A stretch of 64,000 nt of DNA from Bugula neritina. Taxonomy: Eukaryota > Bryozoa > Gymnolaemata > Cheilostomatida > Bugulidae. Under the pieces are notes generated by a model, which saw nothing but the letters and a program-made list of their open reading frames with translations, ran no database searches and was not told the origin of the DNA. Position 1 is the first letter of the stretch. Every line of letters begins with the position of its first letter. The DNA lies in NCBI GenBank assembly GCA_964035545.1, contig OZ037770.1:15226642-15290641 (forward strand), given 5' to 3'. Below, piece by piece: positions 1 to 11,100 of this stretch. The position numbers were made by a program, and so were the translations under genes.

Positions 1-35
1 GTAGAGGCAGGACAAAAGAGTATAATGCAACTAAC

Positions 36-3000
36 CATTGGCTAAGCACTGGACTACCACCACTTTAGGTTTCTGTGCCATAAGAGGAAATCTATTGGCT
101 GACAGGAGTTCAGTCACATGACTAATCTCCAGCTTGTCACCTGCTGCCCCATAAATGCTGTCGCGGCAGCCTTGACTTATGATGACCAGGAAAAACATCT
201 TGTATACGCCATGAGCTTCAATCTGCGTTTCTTCAGCAATTGCTGTTTTCATTTCCTATATAAGCAATGGATTTCTACCTTTGATAAGCTCATACATGTT
301 AGGTTAGATGCAAAGTGCTTATATATCGTTTCAGTACAAACGCAAATCTTCTCAGTTAGATTCTTAAACAGTAAAAAAATTGCATTTTAACTTAAAACCT
401 ATAATTATAGCCGCATGTTTTATATAGTTTTTTAAGATATTACTTTGTTTTATTCAAGAAATAGACAATTCAACTGTTTAATTTGCTACTTGACTTAACT
501 TAAATATACTAACTTCAGCAGTATAGCTTTTGTGTTCTCCCGTGACGACAAAGTCCAGCTTACTCAACATGTCCTTGACATTACTAAAGTCAACTTCGGA
601 ACCAACTCTGGTGTTGTTGGAACTGTTGGAGATGATTAGTGCCCTCCCTCTCGGTGAAGACATTGGGTATTTCTAAAGTAAACTCACGTGTTCAGCTTAC
701 TTCAAAATACTTTTTTGTGATGATGATTTAGCAGTGAGACTCAAAGATATGTGTAATACGTCAATCATTTGAGAGTTGCATTTAAAACTTGAAATACAGA
801 GCTTCTGGAGACTGCTACTTTTAAGACTGTCATCAGAACGCACACAGGCACATACTATATATTATATTATTGCAAAAAGTAACTGTGATTCTACAGTAAA
901 AGTATATATACTTACTAAAACTCCAGTTAGTGGTTGTCTTCTCATGTTTACATTTACCAGGTCCATTTTCATTTCGTTCTCAAGCTCATGGCTGATGAGC
1001 CAATCAAACATGGCAGATATGGCGTTCTGCTTTCGCTGATAGTCACTGATTTTAGCTAAAAACATTAAAGATACTCACTTAACTTTGCAGCAGTAGGCTA
1101 TACTGAATAATGATGTATATTTCTACCCAATAGCATATTTTGTAACAACTTAATGTATGATGATATTGATTTGATATGATGAAGTTTCATATATTTGTTT
1201 TATTAAAAATCTTTTCTATCTAACTCCATTTTCTGAATTGAAGGAAAACACTTAGCTCTTTACTGACCAGATTCTATCTCAAATAGGGAGTTCTGAAATA
1301 TTTCTTTTTCTGCTTCGTTGAGCTCTTTGCCTGAAACAAAATTTAAGCAGTTTCTAAACTTAATGTTGTGCAACTGTCAAATATGAGTCTTTTTTAAAAA
1401 TGCCTTTATTTTTTGCTCAATCATGAAACTCTTTTAAGTACCACAATCAGCAGGAATAAAGTGTTGTTTTGATATCAAGTGTCATTTAAGTAATATATAA
1501 TCTATATAATTATGTGAAATATACGTTTTATTTGGCAAATAATAAATAATATTATTAACAAGAATAATTGCCAAAATGCCTTACATACTCAACTATTTTT
1601 TAAAATTTGTTTTATCTTTTAGTGGTACACTGACAGAGATGGTGAGAAGTGTTTACAAGAATGAATACAAGAAGTTACATATGCAGATAAAATAATTGGC
1701 AAGGGTTGATGAGGGGAACTTACAGGAGAGGATGAGGAAAACTTATAGGGGTTGAAGAGGGAAGCATACGGGGTTGGGGCAAAGGAGCTTACAGGGGTTG
1801 ATGAAGGAAACCAACAAGAATAGATATACAAGCTTGCAAGGAAGAATGAGAAAAAATAAAGGGGTGAATGAGAAAAACTTACAGGGGTAGAAGAAGAAAA
1901 TTTACAGGGGTGGATGAAGGAAAGCTTACAGGGGTGGATGAAGGAAGCTGGAATCAGATCTGGATTCATAATATTTAAACATTTCCTCTCATCAACCGCT
2001 TCATTAATCCACGTAACACCAGAACTCTCTCCAGATTCAAGCACTTCTTCAATCTCGGCTAGGAAACCACTTTTCTCTAACCTACCAGGATCTGGACAGT
2101 CTTGCAGCAAGCAATGTGGACACAAATACTCACACAAATATTGTAACGCCCGCCATGATTGGTGGAGATATCTCATTATAGTCAATATGGAGTCTATAAG
2201 AACTTCCCAAGAACTGTGTATAGTGTTAGCACACGCTGATACTTTAAGCTGCATTTCGCTTTCCTCAGTCTTGTATTGCAATAAAAACTTTGTTAGAGAA
2301 TTTTGGGCCGCTAGACCATTTGAGCATGAGCTAATATTAAACGCACGCAGCCGATGTAAGTTTAGGAGTAGGATTGACATTTGATGGTACGCGTGGTGTG
2401 GTAACTTCAAACCTTTGAAAGTGAAACTTGTGCACAAAACCAGTGTACTGCCTCTAAGAAAGGAGATGTCAATTTCATGCCTTGCGAATGATGGGATCAG
2501 ATAAAGTTTTAAACCAGTTCTGCCGTCTTTGTGCTCATATAGCAAGTTGAAATGTTGAAGCATTTTGACAGCGTGTGAAAGTGCCAACTTGGATTCTGTT
2601 CTCACCAGATATTTAAACAGATGGTCGAGCAGTAAACTGGTTCTATGAAAAAAAGTCAGCCATTGCTTAAAGTCTTTCCTTTCAACCGTTGGTTCATTAT
2701 AACTTAGATATGGCTGGAAATTGTCTTCTCTAAAACTCCATTTTTTTTCTTCATCGTGGTTAAACACTATCTCAAGTAGCTCGACAATCATGTCCATATT
2801 GTGAAACACGTAGCTAGACAACTCCTCACTGTCTTCAAACCAAAGCACATACCCAGCCATATGAGCATATCGAAGGACATTTTTTATTTTAGCTTCTGTA
2901 ATGCCATCTTTCTTAAACTTAGCGTTTAGATCTCTCAGGGACAGGTGACTCGAAGTGTCAAACCTTTCTTTTTGGAGAAATTTAATAATTTTAAACCAAT

Positions 3001-4621
3001 TAAATGGAATGACTGTACGGCAATCTTTTTCTTGAATTTTATGCAATAACCGAGATGCTATCTTGTCAAATGTGGTGCTGGAGTGATTTCCTACTTCAAA
3101 AATATCTGCTTCAATGAACATCGGTTGATGTCTGTTTGTGAAGGCCTTTATTTCAACGCGACTATTACCACTTTGAAAGACTTTGGACTTCCATTGGTTG
3201 CAGGCTAATAGGAGCCGCTCTCGATAAGCAGTATAATTTGGCTCGCTAAAAGCATCTTGATGCGTGATAACGAGAATAGGGGATGTGAGTTGAGGGTACA
3301 CTAAATAGAAATGAGCAAACCAATTTACGACCAACTCCTTTGCTGCTGCCAGATCTCCGGATGCTGCCGTTAGTTGCTCAAAATGTTTCAGATTTACGAC
3401 AACAACTGGGATAGAGTTGCTGCGCAGGACAAGCTGATAAGTGGTTTGGTAAGCATCATCTCCTCCAAAATCAAATATCTGTACGGGAAGGCCGTCCAGC
3501 TCAATTTCAACAGAGCTAAACACCCGAGTTGTTTCGTCAAAAGGTGCATCTTCTTCTCTGTTTGTTAAAATTCTCATTCTACTTTTCAAGGACTGAACTA
3601 GACTGGTTTTGCCAGCCATTTTGCGTCCTACTACAGCTATGGTACATATCATGATTAGGGCTGAAGTCTCGCCTGTCGCAGCTTGGTCTCGGAAGAACTG
3701 CCTTATCTGCCCACACCCTAGATTAGCGACCCCTTCGTACGGTGGATGCTGGAGGTTAATGCAGCCATCACAGTCCAAATCAGTCAAAGTTTTAATAGCC
3801 ATCAGCTCTGGATCTAAATGCTTCAGCTCAACATTCTTGCTTATAACTAATTTCCGTAGATTTGTGAGCTGCAAAACTACTCTTGGCAATTCTACGTGAA
3901 AGCCGTTTCGTGGAATGTAGAGGCAGGACAGAGTGTCTTTACAGGCTTTCAAACTAAAAAGGAACAAAAACATTTAAATCAAATGAACTTGAAAGCTGAT
4001 TATAATACAATCTATTTGGTAATTTTCCTTTAAAGAAATTTTGGAAATTCAAAAACTTTATCCGCATTCAAAAACTGACGCAACATCAGGAGTGACTTTA
4101 GTTATTTATCAACTACAAGAGAGAAAGTACAGCTTTTATATTTCTTACTGATTTGATAATTATTACAACCTTCCAGGTAATGCTGAAAGCTCACACTTTC
4201 CAACATGAAGTTCTACAAGAGATTTTAGTCCGTAGAATATTTCTTCCGCAAGTTGCATCAGTGGATTGTCACTCAGATACAGAATCTCCAAGCTTTCTAA
4301 TCTGCAAATACTAAAATGACGTTCTGTTTTAGGATGAGCATATAGTTTGTTTCATTACCAATATTCTGTTCACATTCACACATTGTGATAACTTTGGTGA
4401 TAAAATTTCTATATTTAATTTGCAAATGGGAATACTACAAAGTTGATTTGGAAATTGCTAAATTTTAATTCTTGTGGCACAGTGAAAAAAATAACAAATA
4501 AGAAACACTATATCTAGAAAATTATATATAGGTCTATATATAATTATACCAACACATGCACGCATATACACATGCACGCATATACACATGCACGCACATG
4601 CATGCACGCACGCATGCACAT

Positions 4622-4668
<47 letters not shown>

Positions 4669-6984
4669 CACACATGTGCTAATAAAATGAAATGCGTTCG
4701 AGTCTACTTAGTGAGTCGATGATCTAAACTAATAAAACTTAAAGTTTTGAGAGGTCTACCTGGTGCAGGTATCGTACACAGATATTATACAATATCTACA
4801 GATCTACCTGGTGGTTATCATACATGACATATATCATACAGTGTCTTCAGATCTACCTGGAGGGCAGGTGGTTCATATTGTTCTTGCTGAGAGTTAAGTT
4901 TTTCAAAGAGTGTAAACTCTGGAAGATGTCATCTGGTAGCCCTGAGGAGAAGTCATTGTGACTGGTTACCAGCTTCTCTAAAGTGCTTACAAACCCGAGG
5001 CTGTGAAACAAACAATTAATATATCTCTGCTTATATCGGTGACAAATTAACAGTGAACATACAAACAAATAAATAATGTCTTGAAAAGTATATATAAGTT
5101 TAATATATATAGATATAAGTATAGTATATATTATAAATGTGTGCACAACATGTGTTTATATATATGGTATCTATTATATAATATTTACCATATAATATAT
5201 ACTATATATGTATGATATATGTTATGTAACTGACTGTAAGCATATTAACTTACCTGGTTGGTAGTGTAGTTAATTCACATCTGCCTATGTATAGTTTCCT
5301 CAAGGAGATCATGGAGTAAAACATGTCATCTGGAAGGTTGTTGAAGAAATGGTTTCTCCGTAAATCAAGTAGCTGGAGGTTGTATAATGCACACATACTA
5401 AAACATTACACAACTGGTTATACATGTATACAACAAGAAACCTTGTCAATTTACTAAAAATCCGACTACTTTCTGTGATGACTAAAGTTGAAGCAACAAT
5501 TTTACAGAAAATCATAAATTTTTTATTGAAAATTTATTTAGCAATAGAGAAAACACAATCATAGTTAAACTATAATAAAGTTTTTAACTATACATTTGTT
5601 CCATGTAAACTTTTATTCATTAAAACAATTAGACATTTTTCTTAATCTCTTGCATAGGATGCTGTTTGTTGTAGAGAGTTTTATACTGATCAACTCTGTT
5701 TAAATTAACTGTTTTCTAAAGTATTTATAACTTTGTGTTGTCAAGCCTGAAAGCTACTTTTTTACTTTAAAAACCACAAAATCAACTTTTTTATTAGCTA
5801 GGTCAACAGTGCTAAAATAAGACAGAAAATATATAAGTCAATGACAAACATACATGTTTGTAGACTGAGAACCAAGGATAATAGTTAGATTTTGGTCTTA
5901 CAACAACGTACCCACTTGACACTTTAGTCAAGCCACAACCTTGCAGCTTCAATTCTCTCAACTCCTTCATAGACCAAAACATTTTATCAGAGAGAGCATT
6001 TTCCAGCCTGTTGTTGTCTAAATATAGACAGTTTAATTGCTCCAGCCCTGTGATACTAAGAAGATGGAAATAATATGAGTATAACGAGTGTAAGAGAATT
6101 GACACAAGATTACATTTCTTAGCTAAATCAGATTTAAGGTTGCAGAGTTTAGACTATTAGTCTTAAAACTAACTAGCCACACAGCAACTAGCTGGTCTTA
6201 CTTTTTATCTCAATTTTATTTGGTAACCTAAGTTCTGTTCTTGCTACTGACATGCAAATAATGAGTGGTAATATGTAACCCCCAACCTTTCTGGGAGTTC
6301 TCTCAGCTGACAGCTACTCAAGTTGAGATGTCTCAGTGTTTGTTGGCACGACTTGAAAACACTCGGCGAAATACCAGTCGACAAATCATTTCCTTCCAAA
6401 TCTATCTTTTCTAAATACTGCAGTTTCTGTAACCTGTAGAAAAATTGCATATATCAACATTTTTATACTCACAGTAACATTTACAGTACTGCAAGATATT
6501 TGCTGCTTCAAACTTTTAAAGATTTATATAGTCTAAACATGTAGAACTTATTCTTTGAAAACATTAGGTATTTGAATAGCAGACTATTTATATTACATAA
6601 TATAGAGATAAACAATCTTGATGTTTATTAAAATTCAAGAGAGGTTGACTGATAAAACGCAATGTTACAGCATATTATTATTATTATACAAGTTATGATA
6701 AAGGCGTTGACTGTAGACTAGCGAGCTCACCTGTTTAAAGTCAGTTTAGACAGGACAACCTTTCTAATGCACAGCTCCCTTAGATATGGTGCCAGTTTGG
6801 TGAAGTTAGGCGACTCTCCTTTGAATATCATGTGAGTTATGAATGCCTCTTCATATCCTGTCAGCTCTTCCTTTATTTCGTACTTACTCTGTAATGAGCA
6901 CTTCACCTCATAGTTGAATAGAGCTGTGGTTGGTAGAGCTTGTTTAGTGTGTCTGTACCAGATGTTGTATTCTCTTACAGACAT
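36..6984 (-). CDS. Gene A: LRR-ROC-COR-caspase protein (3' end outside window)
   Basis: Eleven exons fit in phase: 6731-6984, 6287-6433, 5912-6055, 5254-5397, 4857-5000, 4170-4310, 1930-3953, 1268-1330, 958-1055, 514-672, 36-255. Order: an 85-residue unknown N-terminal domain, five single-exon LRR pairs, then a giant exon with more LRRs and a ROC GTPase. The ROC part has P-loop GRKMAGKTS, DFGG and THQD, and is followed by a COR-like region. After linkers come caspase p20 exons starting PRGRALIIS and keeping the substrate-binding Arg (NTRVGSEVD). ROCO proteins are GTP-regulated scaffolds, and caspases are Cys proteases of cell death and immunity. Here the catalytic His is Gln (SQG), and the Cys position of the QACxG motif is Leu (QCLANG), so I infer a pseudocaspase with a working GTPase. 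The p10 part lies beyond base 1. The donor choice at 1930 is uncertain because of a donor-like tandem repeat. No expression evidence is visible. Confidence 0.85.
1690..1935 (-). repeat. Tandem repeat carrying several splice-donor-like sites
   Basis: On the minus strand, degenerate units built around CACCCCTGTAAGTTTTC follow the presumed donor of gene A's giant exon. GTAAG sites follow bases 1930, 1883, 1793 and 1724, with near-misses (GTAAAT after 1906, GTATGC near 1770) between them. The reading frame stays open through the array to a stop at 1619. Any of these sites could end the exon, but not all give the same phase. I take the first, because its phase 1 matches the next exon and paralogue B. 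Confidence 0.7.
4553..4672. repeat. (CGCA)/(CACATG) microsatellite
   Basis: This is a run of CACATGCACGCATA and CGCA units in an intron of gene A, between two LRR exons. A Cys/Val-rich open frame on the minus strand is only the translation of this repeat. Confidence 0.9.
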
Positions 6985-8141
6985 GGCTAGCTCAGGTAAA
7001 ATCTTTAGGTGTTTAATCCATTCTCACCTTTGAAATACAATGCATTATTACTTCTTCATATTCCAAGATGCCACAAAGTAGAATAAAGTTATTATAATAT
7101 AATGGAAGACAAACATCTAAGAGTATAAAACATTATAATTTTGCATTTGATATTGCAAATTGTAATTAGTATACTATTGCATTTTGATCATTTGTAATTA
7201 CATAATATGCACAAAAAGACTTGGCAAGTAAAAGTTTTTTAAAAGGTTTAGTCCAGTTATGATAAAAGTATGCAATCAATCAGTAAGTATAACAGCTTGT
7301 AGCTAGCCTTCTTAAAGATGCTGTCATATAAACTACCGAAAAGTATCAAAATGAACTCACTTGCTTACAGGAGTCATTATTGACATCTGTTAGCAGGTTA
7401 CCTGCCAACAGATGTCAATATCAGTCACTATTTTGAATAGTACACATAAGTAGCATGCTACTAATTGAATCCCTCCAAAAAATTTGAATATAACAATGCA
7501 ACTTGAAGCTAAACAATCATTCATAACCAAGTAGACTATATGATTGGCTAAAAAATTGTTGAGACCAGAATAGCTTTTGATAGCAGCAAAAGCTCTCAGT
7601 TTGTTTGCTGAGCTAGCTAAGTATTGTTTAGTAAAATACTCTTTTGTCTTTTGTAAAACACAAACAACATGGCCGTAGATCACTAAACAGCAGTTTTTGT
7701 AGCAATTGCTAGTAGCATGAACAGCTGTTCGTTTGTGTATGAGAGAAAGCAATCACTGCTAAATTTTAACTTACAGAAAATTTGAATCTGTTCACCTGAG
7801 AACAGATCATAAGGATTTCTCAACTTTTTCAATAAAACACAAATATATTTCTTCATAACAGTGGTAGCACATGAGCAAATTTTTTTAAAAGTACAATTAA
7901 GTATACAAAGTGTAAATATTGCAAAATATATGAATTGTAAATCAAAGTATAAAATACAATTTACAACAGCCGTTAAGAATTTGTTTACTAAAATTTGCCT
8001 GGAATACACTTTTTTTCAAGAAATTGAAATGCAAGTAAATATTGTGTTTTAAAGTGTTAAAAACTTGATCACCCCTGCTGTAGTCATGTGATCATTTAGT
8101 TTTGAGCATTTGAAGATTAAGGAATACTAGAAGGCTATTTT
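6985..8141. other. Spacer between genes A and B
   Basis: About 1.16 kb separates the stop of gene B from the start of gene A; both are transcribed leftwards. It should hold A's promoter and B's 3' UTR. I see no further exon. The only notable structure is the 41-nt inverted repeat listed separately. Short open frames at 7390-8052 show no family features. Confidence 0.6.
7379..7419. repeat. Near-perfect 20-bp inverted repeat (hairpin)
   Basis: The two arms, from ATTGACATC to GCAGGT and from ACCTGCC to GATGTCAAT, are complementary over 20 bp with one mismatch and a one-base centre. The loop is too short for a normal pre-miRNA. It may be a palindromic protein-binding site, a cruciform or the remnant of a small palindromic transposon. 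It lies about 400 bp upstream of gene A's ATG. Confidence 0.75.
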
Positions 8142-11100
8142 CTAAAGGACTGCTTCTTCTGGGACCAGGAAGACCTTTCTCATATGAGTCAGACGACATC
8201 TGATCTCAGGTATCTGGCCGTAACCTCCTTCGACCTTTTTCTTTTCATAATTGTAGTTTGCACTGTACCTTGCAACCACCTGCTGAATCTACAAACATTA
8301 GGAGTATGAAAAGTACTGGAGAGCACATTGAAGGTTGCTATTAGTATAATGAATGGCACTAGCAGGTTGTTATTAGTATATTGAATGACACTAGCAGGTT
8401 GTTATTAGTATAATGAATGGCACTAGCAGGTTGTTATTAGTATGATGAATGACACTAGTAGGTTGTTATTAGTATGATGAATGGCACTAGCAGGTTGTTA
8501 TTAGTATGATGAATGGCACTAGCAGGTTGTTATTAGTATGATGAATGACACTAGCAGGTTGTTATTAGTATGATGAATGGCACTAGCAGGTTGTTATTAA
8601 TAATATGATGAATGGCACTAGCAGGTTGTTATTAGTATGATGAATGACACTAGCAGGTTTTTATTAGTATGATGAATGGCACTAGCAGGTTGTTATTAGT
8701 ATGATGAATGGCACTAGCAGGTTGTTATTATTATGATGAATGGCACTAGCAGGTTGTTATTAGTATGATGAATAACACTAGCAGGTTGTAAGCCTAGGGC
8801 CACACTGTGCGTATTTTCGCATGCGAAAATTAAAATCACGAGTAGCAAAGGTGTCCACTGTAGCGTCAGTGATGCGTGATAAATAAAGCTTTCATTTTTA
8901 AATCGCACTCGCTTTCAATAAAACGCAATTTACTGGAATATAGCACTAAATAAAGAAATTGGGCTCGCTGAATAGCTACCAGCCAATTAGGTGACTACGA
9001 CAGAGACGATTCGCACTTGCGTTGAAAATGCAGAGCGACAAGTGCGAAGGTTTTCTCAACGCGCACAGTGGACACCTTTGCTACTTGTGATTTCAATTTT
9101 CGCATGCGAAAATACGCACAGTGTGGCCCTAGGCTTAGTATGATGAATGGTAGTCAGCAATGAGCAATGCAGATGCTTTTACTGTGTTAGCTGTCAGCCA
9201 TAAGACAGAATAGGGGAAGATCAGCTTTAAAATTGAGCCAAAACATAAACAGCAGCCATAACAGTCATATTTTTTGCACGATAATTGTAGGCCTATCACT
9301 ATATTATCTGTATATGCAGCTTAACATGAAAACATAACTCCAACAGCATGGCCTATATATTTTTGCTATGTTTTAGTTACTGCCCAGATAGAAATAATCT
9401 AGCAAGCAATAATGTTACTGTCACAAATTCTGAGTGTACATATACCTATGAATAGACTTACGGGGTTTTTCCTAATGATTATACACGAATGTTCATAAAT
9501 ATTCTAGACTGATCAAAGAAATGGGTCATTGTTCATTGTTACTGTTTTGGTTAGTCATGTTAACTACTGCCCAGCAATGTAAACAAGGTATTGCGCAATA
9601 ATTGCGAAATAACCATGGAAATTCCAATGTTTTGTTTTGTTTTGATTCTCTATAAATAGTATTGGCATGTGGGGAATGTTTCCTACTAGAATCTTCTATA
9701 CTGGAATGCTTGAGAATGTTCTAGAGTTTTTTGTTTACTATAAATACTGAGGCAGTTGTGTTTACGAATCAGTTCATTCTTGGAGTTCATTTTTATTAAT
9801 TCATCTGTGCATATCTTACTAAAGGAATAAAGTCTACTTATATCCACAACTCTATTTACTCACAACTGGATTAGCAAGCTGTATGCTACTTGTCTCTACA
9901 CTTCTGACTACCAGACTTTTCGAACTCGTCACACTGCTACCAACAGTTTTGTGACAATTGGGGGCTGCTCCGGGAAGTCTCAGTCGCACACAGGGAAGTT
10001 ATTAGTTACAACGTGAGTATACACAGGATTAATTAACAGTTGTTGAGACATTATGGCGTTGTTGGAAAGAGTGACACAGATGGGTAAAGATCTTGGACTG
10101 GTGGATGACAAGCTCATAGCTTTTGTTGAAAAGAACCTACCCATTTTTGCTGCACAAGAAGAAAAAGAAAAGGACCGAGAGGAAAAAGAAAAGGACCGAG
10201 AGGAGCGGAGATTAGAGCGTGAGGCGGAAAGGATCAGGCAAGAAAATGAGAAAGCCTTAATGGAGATGAAGATAAAAGCTGACCAGGAGGCAGAAGAGAG
10301 AAGACAACGGCATGAATTAAATATGGAAAAGCTGAAAGCTGACACAAGTTTGGAGCACTCAAGACATGAGAGCACCAGGTTAGAAATAGCTAACAAACCA
10401 AAACCAAAAATACCATTCTTTGATGAGAAGGTGGATGAAATGGATAGCTATTTAGAGCGGTTTGAGTGGGTTGCCGAAGGATGTAACTGGGACAAGGGAG
10501 ATTGGCCCTACCATCTCAGTCAGTACCTAAGGGGTACGGCAACAGAAGCTTACATCCGGTTGTCACCTACCGATCGTAGAGATTATAAAAAAGTCAAAGA
10601 AGCCTTGTTGGAGCGCTTTAACTTGACTCAAGAGGGCTACAGAAAAAAGCTCAGAGAGGCAGAAGCTTACGAGGATGAAACTCCTGCCCAACTATTCACT
10701 AGGATAGAAAGTTATGTGCACAAGTGGGTGGAGCTTTCAGGGGGCATGGACATAGCCAAACTAGTGGCGACTGAACAATTTATATCATCATGCCCAGACG
10801 ACCTAGCTGTGCATTTAAAGCAAAGTTCCTACAACAGCAGTGAGGATATGTGTGATGCAGCGTCGCTGTTCTTGCACGCTCGTGGAAGGAAACTAGCAAA
10901 GACAAAGAAAACTAATACAAAAAGGATGGAAAACACACCTGCCGGTAGCATGAATGCTGAACAAGGAAGTAAAAGCGATGGGGCATGCTTCATCTGCAAA
11001 GATAAGTCACACATTGCTCGTAACTGCCCACGGCGAGGGAAGAAGTACTGTTCACATTGCAAGATGAACAACCACAATACGTCAGACTGCAGAAAGTATG

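Noticed and set aside
1914-2384. 156-codon plus-strand frame
   Set aside because: Antisense of the COR-region exon of gene A, which has strong domain support.
4458-4673. Cys-rich minus-strand frame (CVRACVRA...)
   Set aside because: Translation of a CGCA microsatellite in an intron.
8334-8789. CRISPR-like array of ~32-bp direct repeats
   Set aside because: Units abut without spacers, and the context is a eukaryotic intron; it is a minisatellite.
9980-10396. Ser-rich minus-strand frame in the LTR element
   Set aside because: Antisense of the Gag coiled coil.
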